From positions 124,001 through 188,000 of the forward strand of contig VLTN01000015.1 of the NCBI GenBank assembly GCA_008330645.1: a DNA stretch of 64,000 nt. The letters run 5' to 3'. Position 1 is the stretch's first letter. Each line of letters starts with the position of its first letter. The position numbers were made by a program, and so were the translations under genes. Below are positions 35,401-44,447 of this stretch, in pieces. The notes below the pieces were generated by a model, which was not told the origin of the DNA, searched no databases, and was given only the letters and a program-made list of their open reading frames with translations. The DNA comes from Cafeteria roenbergensis (Eukaryota; Sar; Bigyra; Bicosoecida; Cafeteriaceae).

Positions 35401-37289
35401 CTCTCTGGGCGGCGGAGAGCCTTGCTCTCCGTGGCAACATCACGTGGTCGCAGTGGGACGTGCCTGCCAAGCGGTGGCAGGTAGTGCGAACCATGGCCAG
35501 GCACTGCCCGGCCCTCGGAGAGGACGAGCTCGGCCTATCGGAGCCTGACTCGGACGGCGGGATTCCCGGGGCGGAGGGTTCAGCGGCCGAGGAAGGGGGG
35601 GCTCGGGAAGGGCTCGAAGCCGGCGGTGACTCGGGGTCCGAGGACGAGGACGAGGACGAGGGTGAGGACGAGGGCGAGGACGAGGACACCGAGGGCGTTG
35701 GCGACAGCCACGACGTCGACGCGGGCGCGCCGTGGGACAGCGTGCTGGCCGCCGAGGGACGCGCAGCGAAGGTCACTTCGTGGGCGGAGGCAGCTCAGAC
35801 GGAGGAGCTGGGGCACAGCAGTGCTTGGGGTGCCGGGAGCGCGGAAACGGGGCGGACAGAGCTGGGGATCGAGGAGGACGCGGAAGAAGCCGCGGAGGAG
35901 CACGACGTGGAGGAGCACGACACGGAAGGGGAGGACGTGGAGGGAGAGGACGAGGACGGTGCCAGCGCCGTTGTGGAGGCGGATCTGGGGCATGGCATCG
36001 ACGTGGGCATTGGCGCTGCTGACCACGCCAGTGACGCCGGGGCGCTTGCCGCCGAAGCGCTGGAGGAAGAGGAGGGTGAGGCAGAGCAGGAGGAAGAGGA
36101 GGATGAGGCAGAGCAGGAGGAAGCAGTGGAGGAGCAGGAGGCTCGGCTGCTCCATGGCAGAGCCGACGAGGGTCTGGAGCCGGAGAGCGAGCATCAGGAG
36201 GAGGTGTCCGAGTCCCCGGTGGAGGCGGCCGATGGGCCCGGCGAGCGCGCCGATGCCGTCGTTGACGCCGACGACGCCGATGTCAACGCCGAGGGAGCCG
36301 GCGCAAGCGGCGACTGGGCGGCAGCTGGTTTCGGCGCAGCGGACCCGCTATCTTTCAGCAGCTCCCATCAACGCGCAGCTGACGCGGCTGCCGTCGCCGA
36401 AGCAGACCTCGATCCCAACGCGCTGCCCGGGCGGGAGGGGCGTCCGGCGTCAACAGCATCTGCGGAGCTCGGCGGCCCTGCAATTCCGACCTTCGGCTCG
36501 GCTCTGCCCAACCCCTTCGCCGCGCAGTCGAACCCCTTCGCCGCGCAGTCAAACCCCTTCGCCGCTCTGCCCAACCCCTTCGCCGGGACCGCGCGCCCCC
36601 CAGCCGAAAGCACGGCATCCCAGGCGCCGCCGCCGAGTGCCTCCCGGCGCCCCCCCTCGGCCAACCCGTTCTCCCTTGAGGGCGCATCGCTGGCTGCAGC
36701 CTTCGGCGCCGAAGCCGCGGCCCAGAGCAGCCGAGCGGCCGACGCAGCCAAGGACGACGTCGGCGGGGCCAACAGCGACTCGGAAGAGCCCGTGGCGCAC
36801 CAGCCTGGCGGCCTGCAGGCAGAGGCGGGTTCAGATGCCGCCCCTGCTGGCGCGACACCGGAGAGCGTCGGCGGGCTTCAGGGCCGCGGTGCAGGGGACG
36901 CGAACGACAGCGGCATGCCCACAGCCACCCAAGCCCCGGCTGGAGCCGGTTCGGCAGCAGCCTGCCCAAGAGCAGCCGCTGGCGGCGCGGCGGAGGCTGC
37001 ACCCGAGGAGGAGCGATCGGGCGGCGCGTTGGGCGCGTTCATCAACGCGGCATTCTCGGGGCAGCCCGTCGCCTCGGCCGGCGGCGGCAACAACCCGCTT
37101 GCCGCTGCGATCGCGAACGGCCTGCAAAGCGGGGCCTCGGTGTCGGACATGGCCGAGTCGCTCCTGAACCAGCTCTCCCCCGCCTTTGTGGAGTCCTTTG
37201 GCCGTCGGCTGACGCGAGGGGGCGGCGGCAGGGCGGGGCAGGGCGACGCCGACAGCACGGATAGTGCCGACCGTGACGATGCCGTGTGA
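32442..37289 (+). CDS. Ulp1/SENP-type SUMO protease with acidic and NPF-repeat tail
   Basis: An intronless gene of 1615 residues; the start is taken at MALAQGLSRLVRAILGS because frame further upstream runs into the divergent V-ATPase E gene. The C48 peptidase domain lies at about 690-1030: YRMLPGEWLSDENMNFWVAW, VIHLWLLSLNDAMTYNYESV, TPTHWALVALDL (His903), VEYLDSLSP (Asp920) and MPQQRNGYDCGVF (Gln977, Cys983). The catalytic set is complete. The N-terminal 650 residues are Ala/Arg/Pro-rich with acidic runs. After the peptidase come long Asp/Glu-rich stretches, then four NPF motifs (PNPFAAQSNPFAAQSNPF, PNPFAGT) and a fifth ANPFSLEG. A final segment (AGGGNNPLAAAIANGLQSGA) is near the end. Ulp1/SENP proteases mature SUMO and remove it from targets. 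NPF motifs are ligands of EH domains in endocytic proteins, which is unexpected here. Confidence 0.88.
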   Translation: MALAQGLSRLVRAILGSPGPRSRKRQREGEPEEDAREPIAAARRKPQAESIAERAEREARARSFGWGPEPKRARAGLETGPPPARAPALAPQSPRQRMAAARASHLAGLSGRGAVEEATPGTSARSGAGRGQASGPAWHGNGLVPAPQAHRVGRSGPSLGSQGGKRGPSWPREPSAQRRPIPQGAQLPTASAVASHGPLFSPLPRRPVPGAATALRPPSPSPAKAAALPSGRGQLTSRLAALRSAGLAAVADGVGQAAPAPVPAPSAGAGAGAGAGAGPASGLAAIRSRPALSSSRHALASPPTPTAAPSRSSASSPAATRSVLPRDRAIIALFDTAARILGPGKASNLAAAIAKRARAAQAAPPSLGRGTPGCPPDSPPSSSRDGLPWGHKQAPAAAAATGMDALNASRVGQSFGRLPGALSIGLRRSGLSAAGSTSPPASSPGLQAALPAAATGAAGLGSSAGGDSLLMGSWADRVGAASAVADGPTPFGDAALPLREMHDVASDEDGDGDGDEESASEEVDARSQSLQRGRMAAAAAAVAQADDSGSDADVDLLSSSDDDDEGEGEGAGDAGAGGGASGSAGGGAGREPLPPGLDGAESDAEFCKREVGWHPRRPFSPARGVAAGPADRWSREAEAERARVKILGRYGASAAGWSQAELVALAAAWGHGPGSRSDLAAVVSKVADQTVRRESLYRMLPGEWLSDENMNFWVAWLRRVVAERSGHIAPRHRGRFRPETLPPPSAPPLDSLAPCARAVVRATPRPLPTVPIGSRSQAELRPRRRFGWFPEPQAPPVGAVRLGLLGPDEDPFGRDRATTRPALRAAAAAARAEAATGRPLWPPRRAPSQRRVFVAQVIHLWLLSLNDAMTYNYESVRKWTRKQGVDVRFVDLCLFPVNVTPTHWALVALDLRAQRVEYLDSLSPGDDGPPRPGSRAHRLCSHTLRWLRDECAAWPDVGGIIDTLGFTMHHSARMPQQRNGYDCGVFALWAAESLALRGNITWSQWDVPAKRWQVVRTMARHCPALGEDELGLSEPDSDGGIPGAEGSAAEEGGAREGLEAGGDSGSEDEDEDEGEDEGEDEDTEGVGDSHDVDAGAPWDSVLAAEGRAAKVTSWAEAAQTEELGHSSAWGAGSAETGRTELGIEEDAEEAAEEHDVEEHDTEGEDVEGEDEDGASAVVEADLGHGIDVGIGAADHASDAGALAAEALEEEEGEAEQEEEEDEAEQEEAVEEQEARLLHGRADEGLEPESEHQEEVSESPVEAADGPGERADAVVDADDADVNAEGAGASGDWAAAGFGAADPLSFSSSHQRAADAAAVAEADLDPNALPGREGRPASTASAELGGPAIPTFGSALPNPFAAQSNPFAAQSNPFAALPNPFAGTARPPAESTASQAPPPSASRRPPSANPFSLEGASLAAAFGAEAAAQSSRAADAAKDDVGGANSDSEEPVAHQPGGLQAEAGSDAAPAGATPESVGGLQGRGAGDANDSGMPTATQAPAGAGSAAACPRAAAGGAAEAAPEEERSGGALGAFINAAFSGQPVASAGGGNNPLAAAIANGLQSGASVSDMAESLLNQLSPAFVESFGRRLTRGGGGRAGQGDADSTDSADRDDAV

Positions 37290-37743
37290 GGGACGCGTGC
37301 GCGATGCGCCTGTGGGTCGCGCTCGTCGTTGCAAGGCGTGCGTGCGTGCGTGCGTGCGTGTGTGCGGGAGCTTGCGACTGGTGCCTGTTTGCGCTGTCCT
37401 GCTGCGCCTTCTGAGGCCACTGGCGCGCGCAAGCTTCTCCCGCTGGTGTGTGATTGACACAGGGCGTGACGATGTGGGCGCTAACGGCTGCTGGCAAAAC
37501 CGCGCATCGGTCTCGGATGCGGCAACGCACACGCAGTGCCCACGCACTCAATCACATGGAAGAACGGCGCCCCCCCCCCCACCCCCCCTCATAGCGCAAC
37601 GCGCCCTTGTCAAAGCCCTCACAGCCCCCCACAGCCACCGGCGCCACCACCCTCGGCTTGCGCCCCCGCCCGACGTGGAGCTGTCCGCCGCGCCGTCCAG
37701 GCGACGCAATCGCGCCGCCCGCCCACGCGGCGCAGCCCCTCGC
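37290..37743. other. intergenic, tail-to-tail (454 bases)
   Basis: Lies between the stops of the SUMO protease and Cgr1-like genes. It contains a GTGC tandem repeat and a C-rich tract near 37570-37590. Nothing else is seen. Confidence 0.55.
37336..37365. repeat. (GTGC)n microsatellite
   Basis: About seven units of the tetranucleotide GTGC, just past the SUMO protease stop codon, probably in its 3' untranslated region. Confidence 0.9.
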
Positions 37744-38445
37744 TCACTCCCACGGGCTGACCAGCTCGACGGAGCCCTTGGCGTTGACCACCGTCTTCTT
37801 GACCTGGCGCAGCTGCTTCTTGTTCATCTGCTTGATCTTGTCCGCGTTGCTCAGCACTTGGAACGTCGTGGAGCGCATCTCGTTCTCGGCCTTGCGAAGA
37901 GCCTTGGCCTCGCGCTTGGCGCGCTCCTCGGCCTTCTTGGCGCGCATCTCTTCCTTGGCCTCGCGCTCCAAGTCCTGCAAGTACTTGCGGGTGGTGCGGG
38001 CCGCGACCTTAGAGCGCCACGCCTTGTTGCCAGCGTTGTTGTCCGCCGGCCGAGTGGCGGCAGAGGTGCGGGCCGCCTGGCGGCGCTTCCAGGGCTTCAC
38101 GCCTCCGGCGGACGAAGCCCGGGTGGCGAGGGCAGCAGCCGCTGCGGCGGCCGCCGTCGTGGCTGCGGCTTCGCTTCCAGCGCCTCCGCTGCTGGCGGAC
38201 GAGGCTGCCGCCTTGGGAGCAGCCGCGGCGATTGCCGCCGCACGCTCGCGCTGGGTCTTGAGAAACAGGGCCTTGGCACGCGCGGCGGCGTCGGGGACCA
38301 TGCGCACGACCTCGGGGGCGCCGGAAGTGGAGGAAGCGTGCGCGGCACCCGCAACTCGCTTGGCCATGCCCGCGTCCGGGGCGGCCGCCCGCTCGTCCGC
38401 AGGGGCGGACGCGGGCTCCGGGCTCCTGGCGCGCTTCGCGGGCAT
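37744..38445 (-). CDS. Cgr1-like nucleolar ribosome-biogenesis protein
   Basis: An intronless gene of 233 residues from MPAKRARSPEPASAP; an upstream GTG is in frame but not needed. The N-terminal half is Ala/Pro-rich with basic patches. The C-terminal half is a very basic coiled coil (RKYLQDLEREAKEEMRAKKA; ERAKREAKALRKAENEMRST) ending in QVLSNADKIKQMNKKQLRQ. This NE(x)MxSxxxQxxxNxxKIKxMxKKQLRxxxK pattern is the core of the Cgr1/CCDC86 family, needed for processing of pre-rRNA to the 60S subunit in the nucleolus. A Trp-containing block KPWKRRQ and AWRSKVAARTTRKY precede it, as in the family. Confidence 0.85.
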   Translation of the reverse strand: MPAKRARSPEPASAPADERAAAPDAGMAKRVAGAAHASSTSGAPEVVRMVPDAAARAKALFLKTQRERAAAIAAAAPKAAASSASSGGAGSEAAATTAAAAAAAALATRASSAGGVKPWKRRQAARTSAATRPADNNAGNKAWRSKVAARTTRKYLQDLEREAKEEMRAKKAEERAKREAKALRKAENEMRSTTFQVLSNADKIKQMNKKQLRQVKKTVVNAKGSVELVSPWE

Positions 38446-38596
38446 GCCTGCTCGGCCTGCTCCGGGCGCAAGGGGGTGCTCGTTGCTCACGCTCCGGCCC
38501 TCGACTGCTGTGCGGCTCTACTCAAGCAGAGCGAGCTGCAGGCCGGACCCAACTCGGAAATGTTCGTCGCGCACCGAGCCGCGCCCATCGCGGCCG

Positions 38597-39139
38597 ATGC
38601 GGGCCGTCAACGCAGTGGCCGCCGGCAGGCGTGCCGTGGCACGGCATGTGCCTGGCGCGCTGGGGCAGCTGGCGCAAGGCGGACGCATGGGCGGCCGTGG
38701 CTGGGCTGCGGGCGCGCGCGCTGTGGCGTCAGCAGCAGCATCTCTGTTTGACACCATCTCGCGCGCCGAGCAGTTCGAGAGCAGGCTGCGCGCGGCGGAG
38801 GCGTCGGCCCGGGCCCGCGCGCGCTCGTCTGCCATCGAGAGCGCGGTGAAACGGCGAGCAAAAGCGATGCGGCGAGAGGCCAGCGAGCAGGCCCAAGCAG
38901 CCAAGGCCGCGCGCGCTGGCATGAGCGCCTTTGCGAAGCTGGAGGCGTCCCTGAAGGGCGGCGGAGCGGCTGCGACACCCGCCGCGGCCAAGCCGCACCC
39001 GCCGATGCGCCGGCCTCCCGCGGAGCCCAAAGACGGCGAGTGCTGCGGCAGCGACTGCCGCTACTGCGTGTGGACGGAGTACTGGGAGCAGCTTCAGGCC
39101 TGGCAGCGGCAGGAGGCAGCTGCGGGGCGCCCTGCATGA
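38597..39139 (+). CDS. oxidoreductase-like (OXLD1-type) protein, likely mitochondrial
   Basis: An intronless gene of 180 residues from MRAVNAVAAGRRAVARHVPG. The first 40 residues are rich in Arg and Ala with no acids, typical of a mitochondrial targeting peptide. A charged helix follows (ARARARSSAIESAVKRRAKA). The C-terminus is the oxidoreductase-like domain (Pfam Oxidored-like): PPAEPKDGECCGSDCRYCVW, then TEYWEQLQAWQ. Its cysteines (CCxxxCxxC) are all present. Family members such as human OXLD1 are poorly characterised, so the activity is unknown despite the name. The start is 151 bases from the head-to-head Cgr1-like gene. Confidence 0.82.
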   Translation: MRAVNAVAAGRRAVARHVPGALGQLAQGGRMGGRGWAAGARAVASAAASLFDTISRAEQFESRLRAAEASARARARSSAIESAVKRRAKAMRREASEQAQAAKAARAGMSAFAKLEASLKGGGAAATPAAAKPHPPMRRPPAEPKDGECCGSDCRYCVWTEYWEQLQAWQRQEAAAGRPA

Positions 39140-39405
39140 GGGAGCTCCCCGTGGCCAAGGGCAGAGCAGAGGGCGGGGGCTCGCGTGGGCGCGGGTGCTC
39201 AGCGCGACACCGACTGCCTCGGCAGACGCGCAGGCTGGGCATACCGCAATATTGGAGGCCGCGGGCAGGCGGTACCAAGCTGGCTACACAGCCAAGCCAC
39301 GCGCGTTGCTCAGCGGCTCGACTCGACACACCTTGCCCCGACACCTCCCCCGCCTTCCAAGTGCGCGCTCACCGTGCGCCTAGCGGCGCAGTGGCGCAAC
39401 GGCGC

Positions 39406-40533
39406 TCAGTCGTCGGCCCCCACTGCCGCCGCGCCATCGTAAGGCTTCACCAGCATCTCGGAGAAGGCGGCCAGGCTGGCAGAGCCACGCACTTCGTCCT
39501 TCATGGCCGGCATCTTGACCACGTGGAAGTCCTCGTATAGGTCGGCGATCTGCGCAAGGTACTTGCCCTGGACGCGGCGGCGGGCGCGGCACACGCCGCA
39601 GGGGTCGGCGGCAGCCCCGCCCCGCGGCTCCCAGAGCACCTGGTTGACGACCACGTTTGCAACGTCGATGCTGTGCCGGCCGAGCTGCTGGACCAGCCTC
39701 TCGGTCTCGTACAGGGAGAGGAACTCCGGGATGCAGACGCAGACGAAGGTGCACCGCTCCGGGTCCGTCAGGGTGGAGCGCACCTCCGTGAGCGCGGACT
39801 TGAACGCCTCCATCTGCTCCGAAATCTTCCCCAGGGCGTCGCCGCCAGAGGGCCCCATCATGCTGGTGGCCATGCCCAGGAGCGGCCCCAGCTGCGTCTT
39901 GAGCGCCGTGGCAGCCTCGAGGCCCTTGGCCAGGGAGTCCGGGAAGGCGAGCAGGCGAAGCGTGTGGCCGGTCGGCGCGGTGTCGAACACGACCACATCA
40001 AAGTCCATTGAACGAACCAGCCCCATCATCTGGACGAAGGACAGCGCCTCGTCGACTCCGGGCACGCTGGTCACAAGGTCGGACACCATCTTGGAGATGC
40101 CCGCGCCGCCGTCCGGGCCGAGCAGGCCGGCGAGCGGGGACGACTGCGCCTCGCCGCCCCCTGCCGCGGCGCGCACCTGTGTGTCGGCCTGCTTTTGCGC
40201 GGCCTTGAGCGCCTCGTCCGTGTCAATCTCCATGCAGAACAGGTTCTCGACGCCATCCACAGCGCTCGGCTTGCCCCCGAATTTTTGCCCGAACGCATCG
40301 CTCAGGTTGTGCGCCGGGTCCGTCGACACCAGCAGCACTCGGCCACGCGTCCTCGCCAGCTGGAGGGCGACGCTGCAGGACGTCGTGGTCTTGCCCACGC
40401 CCCCCTTGCCGCCCACAAACACCCACTGCAGCGTGGGGGTTGCCACGAGCTCCTCGAGGGAGGGCTCCATGGGCGGCAGCTCCTCGTCGGGGCCTCCCAG
40501 CCCCGAGCCGCTGGTCGCGCCCGCCGCTGCCAT
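39406..40533 (-). CDS. tail-anchored protein targeting ATPase Get3/TRC40
   Basis: An intronless gene of 375 residues. The P-loop with the deviant Walker A lysine is VFVGGKGGVGKTTTSCSVAL. Switch I is STDPAHNLSDAFGQKFGG, the A-loop is FDTAPTGHTLRLLAFPD, and the zinc pair is DPCGVCRARRR (CxxC, the dimer-bridging cysteines). The C-terminus has FHVVKMPAMKDEVRG. Get3 is a homodimeric cytosolic ATPase that carries tail-anchored membrane proteins to the endoplasmic reticulum receptor. The CxxC pair and the length place it with eukaryotic Get3 rather than the bacterial arsenite pump ArsA. The first 30 residues (GATSGSGLGGPDEELPPMEP) are a short variable extension. It shares a 266-base head-to-head spacer with the Mtr4 gene. 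Confidence 0.96.
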   Translation of the reverse strand: MAAAGATSGSGLGGPDEELPPMEPSLEELVATPTLQWVFVGGKGGVGKTTTSCSVALQLARTRGRVLLVSTDPAHNLSDAFGQKFGGKPSAVDGVENLFCMEIDTDEALKAAQKQADTQVRAAAGGGEAQSSPLAGLLGPDGGAGISKMVSDLVTSVPGVDEALSFVQMMGLVRSMDFDVVVFDTAPTGHTLRLLAFPDSLAKGLEAATALKTQLGPLLGMATSMMGPSGGDALGKISEQMEAFKSALTEVRSTLTDPERCTFVCVCIPEFLSLYETERLVQQLGRHSIDVANVVVNQVLWEPRGGAAADPCGVCRARRRVQGKYLAQIADLYEDFHVVKMPAMKDEVRGSASLAAFSEMLVKPYDGAAAVGADD

Positions 40534-40799
40534 GGCCTGTCGCCTCCGAGGCGCGAGTGGCTGCCGCCCTCGTGGCCCGCAAAGCGCGCGAGGCGGCGCC
40601 TCTGCCAGCACTGCGCTCCGCGCGCCGGCAGAGCCCTGCTCGAGGCCATGCTGTTGCCTTCGCGAGTGTTTGCCGCGGCGCCCCGACCCCGCCACACAAG
40701 GCTGCGAGGTCACAGGCCACCAAGCACGACCGGACCGGGCCCTGCAGGTCCCCCGGCGCTCGCCCCACACCTGCGCAAGCCCCCAGCCCCAGAGGAAAC

Positions 40800-43700
40800 A
40801 TGGAAGACGACCTTTTCGGCGTGTTCGAGGAGGCTGCCGTGGCCGGCCCGGCAGCCGCTTCGTCCCACGCAGAGGGCGCGGGCGCGTCGTCCAGCTCGGC
40901 CGCAGGCAGGAGCGCCTCGAGCTCAGCGGCGGAGGCCGGCCAGGGCCTGACGGGCAGCGGCCGTAAGAGGCCGCGCTCAAGCAGCGACGACAAGGCCGCG
41001 GCGGCTGCCGGCCTGGACGACGAGGATGCCGCAGCCAACGAGGACGACGAGTCGGACGAGGCGGCTGCGCGCACGCCCGCCGCAGCGGACGGGTCGGCCC
41101 TGGACGCGGCCGCTCCCAGCTCCAGCTCCCACGAAAACAACAGCAGCTCGGCCGCAAGCGCGGCGGCGGCGGGCTCGAGCGCTGCCGCAGACGGCGCCGC
41201 CCTTGCGGACGACCGCGGCGCTGTCGACGAGGGCCAGTCGACGACGCTGGACGGCACGCTGCCCCCCAAGGAGCGCATGGCCAAGACGTACCCGTTCGAG
41301 CTCGACCCCTTCCAGCGGCGGGCAATTGCCTGCCTGGAGCGTGACGAGTCGGTGCTCGTGTCCGCGCACACGTCGGCGGGAAAGACCGTCGTTGCCGAGT
41401 ACGCCATCGCGATGGCGCTCAAGGCCAAGCAGCGCGTCATCTACACGTCGCCCATCAAGGCCCTGTCCAACCAGAAGTACAGGGAGCTGTACGAGGAGTT
41501 CGGCGACGTCGGCCTCATGACCGGAGACACCACCATTGCCCCCAACGCCTCCTGCCTCGTGATGACCACGGAGATTCTTCGCTCGATGCTCTACCGCGGC
41601 TCCGAAGTTGTTCGCGAGGTGAAGTGGGTCATCTACGACGAGGTGCACTACATGCGCGACCGCGAGCGCGGCGTGGTGTGGGAGGAGTCTATCATCCTCC
41701 TCCCCGACTCCGTCCGCTACGTCTTCCTGTCGGCAACAATCCCCAACGCGCGGGAGTTCGCGGGCTGGATCAGCTGGCTCCACCGCCACACCTGCCACGT
41801 GGTCTACACCCAGTACCGCCCCACCCCTCTGCAGCACTTTATGTTCCCTGCGGGCGCGGAGGGCATCTTCCTCATCGTGGACGAGCGCGGCCGCTTCCGC
41901 GACGACAACTTCACCGACGCGATGGCCACGCTCGAGGACGAGGACGCGACCGCCATGGGCGGCACGGGCACCATGGTGGGCGCAGGCCCCGGCGCCAGCA
42001 GCAAGGGGAAGCGTCGCACCCCGCAGCGCGGCAAGGGCCCCACGGACCTCTACCGAGTCGTCAAGATGGTGATGGAGCGGGGATACGACCCCGTCATCGT
42101 CTTCTCCTTCTCCAAGCGGGAGACGGAGCGGAACGCCATGCAGATTGCCAAGCTGGACCTCACCTCCAAGGAGGAGAAGTCGATGATCGAGCAAATCTTC
42201 AAGGCCGCGCTGGCCTCGCTCGCCGAGGACGACCGGCAGCTCCCCCAGATCGTGAACCTCCTCCCGCTCCTCAAGCGCGGCATCGGAATCCACCACGGCG
42301 GCCTGCTCCCCATCCTCAAGGAGGTGATCGAGATCCTCTTCTCAGAGTCCTACATCAAGGTCCTGTTTGCCACCGAGACCTTTGCAATGGGCGTGAACAT
42401 GCCGGCAAAGACGGTCATCTTCACCAGCGCGGAGAAGTACGACGGCGAGACCACGCGCATGGTCTCAGCGGGCGAGTACACGCAAATGTCCGGCCGTGCC
42501 GGCCGTCGAGGCCTGGACGACCGCGGCATCGTCATCTGGATGGTCCCCCAGCGGCTGGAGCGCGACACGGTGCGCGGCATCCTCTGCGGCTCTGCCGACC
42601 CGCTCGACTCGGCCTTCCACCTCGGCTACAACATGCTCCTCAACGTGATGCGCATCGAGGACAGCACGGTCGACCCCGAGGCGATCATGGCAAAGTCGTT
42701 CCACCAGTTCCAGGCCCAGCGCGCCGTGCCCACCATGCGCGCAGAGGCCCTCCGCCTCCGCGAGAAGGCTGCCGCCATCGAGGTGGAGGGCGAGGCGGAG
42801 GCTCGCGCCTTCGTGGAGCTGCTCGACAACCGCCAGCGAGCCATGGACGCGCTGCGCGCCATCGTCACGCGCCCCGCCCACGCCGTCCGGTTCCTGCAGC
42901 CCGGCCGCGTAGTGCGCGTGGTGGACGGCAAGGTGGACTGGGGGTGGGGCGTCGTGGTCTCCTTCCGGGCCAGGGCAGGCAGCGCCGCCGCACGGGCCGA
43001 GGCTGCCGCCAGCGCCGTCGCAGCGCGAAACCGCGGCCCCAAGGGGCAGCGCCGAAAGCGCGCCAAGGCGGCGGAGGACCAGGCCGCGGCCGCGGTCACC
43101 ACCGGGCCGGCCTCGGACGTGGTGGTGGACATCCTGCTCGACTGCGCGGTGGGCGTGGAGGAGCAGGAGGCCCTCCGCAAGGCCGACGCCAAGGCAGCCG
43201 CGGAGGCCGCCCGAGCGGCTGGCAAGGACCCCGCCGACGGCGAGGGCGACGACGCTGATGGCGCTGAGGAGGGCTTGAACGCGGACGGGACCGTGGCCGT
43301 CGCCGCGACGTTCGCGCCGGGGGCGCCCCGCCCCGCCGTCCTCTTCCCCGGCGCGCCCTCCCGCGACGCGCGCGTGCTCCCCGTTGTGCTGAGCGCTGTT
43401 GACACCTTGACGCAGCTGCGGGTGGCCGTGCCGTCGGACCTGCGGGCCAAGCACGCGCGCGCCGACATCCTGCGCCGCCTGGGCGAGGTGCGCCGCAGGC
43501 TGGAGCCCAAGGGCGGCCTGCCGGTGCTGGACCCCGCAGACGACATGGGGATCGAGGACGAGGGCCTCGCAGCCGCACTGGAGGCTCGCAGGGAGGCAGA
43601 GGCGGCCGTGAAGGCCCACCCCATGGCCGCAGCCGCAGCCGCAGCCCCTGCCATCGATGCGGCCGGCGAGGCAGCCACTGGCGCTGCTGGTGCTGCCGCA

Positions 43701-44447
43701 GACTCCGGTTCTGCCGACGGGGCCGAGGCCGCCTCCCTGCGCGAGGCAGCCATGGCCCGCCTGCGGGGTGTGCGGCGCAAGATGGCGCTGGAGCGGCGCG
43801 CGCTGTGGGTGGAGCGCGAGGTCGACAGGAGCAAGGCCCTGGTGATGCGCGGCACGCTCAAGCGCATGACGCGGGTGCTTCGCCGTCTGGGGCACGTGGA
43901 CCCGTCCTCCGTTGTGCAGCTCAAGGGCCGCGTCGCCTGCGAGGTCAACACAGCGGACGAGCTGCTCTGCACCGAGCTCATGTTCGAAGGCGCCTTCAAC
44001 GACCTCACGCCGGCGCAGACGGCCGCGCTCATGTCATGCCTGGTGGCATCCGACCGGTCCAAGGACGACGACGAGGGGGCCGAGTCGCTCGCCCCCGAGC
44101 TTGGAGGGCCGTTGCGCGTCTTGCAGGAGGCCGCGCGGCGGGTGGCACGCGTCAGCGAAGAGGCCGGCATCGAGATCGAGGTGGACGACTATGTCAAGAG
44201 CATGTCGCCCTCGCTCATGCAGGTGGTCTTCTCGTGGGCGTCTGGCGCGCGATTCTCCGAGGTGGCAACGATGACCAAGGAGTTCGAGGGCAGCATCATT
44301 CGCGTGATCAGGCGACTGGAGGAGCTGCTCAGGCAGCTGGCAGACGCGGCGCGCGCCATCGGCGACGAGGCGCTGGAGTCCAAGTTCAAGGCCAGCTCCA
44401 CTGCCATGCGCCGCGACATTGTGTTTGCTGCATCCCTGTACACCTGA
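40800..44447 (+). CDS. Mtr4-type Ski2-like RNA helicase (nuclear exosome cofactor)
   Basis: An intronless gene of 1215 residues from MEDDLFGVFEEAAVAG. About 150 acidic, Ala/Ser-rich residues come first, then the helicase core: FELDPFQRRAIACLERDESV, P-loop AHTSAGKTVVAEYA (about 188), TSPIKALSNQKYRE, DEVH box VIYDEVHYMRD (about 280), LSATIPNA (about 311), GIHHGGLLP, FATETFAMGVNMPAKTV and motif VI QMSGRAGRRG (about 562). The arch with a KOW-like segment (VRFLQPGRVVRVVDGKVDWG) and the C-terminal helical domain (SPSLMQVVFSWASGARFSEV) follow. Mtr4 feeds structured RNA, including rRNA spacers, into the nuclear exosome. VNMPAKTV and the FxxFPAG block favour Mtr4 over Ski2. An Ala-rich insert at about 730-850 enlarges the arch. 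Confidence 0.95.
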   Translation: MEDDLFGVFEEAAVAGPAAASSHAEGAGASSSSAAGRSASSSAAEAGQGLTGSGRKRPRSSSDDKAAAAAGLDDEDAAANEDDESDEAAARTPAAADGSALDAAAPSSSSHENNSSSAASAAAAGSSAAADGAALADDRGAVDEGQSTTLDGTLPPKERMAKTYPFELDPFQRRAIACLERDESVLVSAHTSAGKTVVAEYAIAMALKAKQRVIYTSPIKALSNQKYRELYEEFGDVGLMTGDTTIAPNASCLVMTTEILRSMLYRGSEVVREVKWVIYDEVHYMRDRERGVVWEESIILLPDSVRYVFLSATIPNAREFAGWISWLHRHTCHVVYTQYRPTPLQHFMFPAGAEGIFLIVDERGRFRDDNFTDAMATLEDEDATAMGGTGTMVGAGPGASSKGKRRTPQRGKGPTDLYRVVKMVMERGYDPVIVFSFSKRETERNAMQIAKLDLTSKEEKSMIEQIFKAALASLAEDDRQLPQIVNLLPLLKRGIGIHHGGLLPILKEVIEILFSESYIKVLFATETFAMGVNMPAKTVIFTSAEKYDGETTRMVSAGEYTQMSGRAGRRGLDDRGIVIWMVPQRLERDTVRGILCGSADPLDSAFHLGYNMLLNVMRIEDSTVDPEAIMAKSFHQFQAQRAVPTMRAEALRLREKAAAIEVEGEAEARAFVELLDNRQRAMDALRAIVTRPAHAVRFLQPGRVVRVVDGKVDWGWGVVVSFRARAGSAAARAEAAASAVAARNRGPKGQRRKRAKAAEDQAAAAVTTGPASDVVVDILLDCAVGVEEQEALRKADAKAAAEAARAAGKDPADGEGDDADGAEEGLNADGTVAVAATFAPGAPRPAVLFPGAPSRDARVLPVVLSAVDTLTQLRVAVPSDLRAKHARADILRRLGEVRRRLEPKGGLPVLDPADDMGIEDEGLAAALEARREAEAAVKAHPMAAAAAAAPAIDAAGEAATGAAGAAADSGSADGAEAASLREAAMARLRGVRRKMALERRALWVEREVDRSKALVMRGTLKRMTRVLRRLGHVDPSSVVQLKGRVACEVNTADELLCTELMFEGAFNDLTPAQTAALMSCLVASDRSKDDDEGAESLAPELGGPLRVLQEAARRVARVSEEAGIEIEVDDYVKSMSPSLMQVVFSWASGARFSEVATMTKEFEGSIIRVIRRLEELLRQLADAARAIGDEALESKFKASSTAMRRDIVFAASLYT

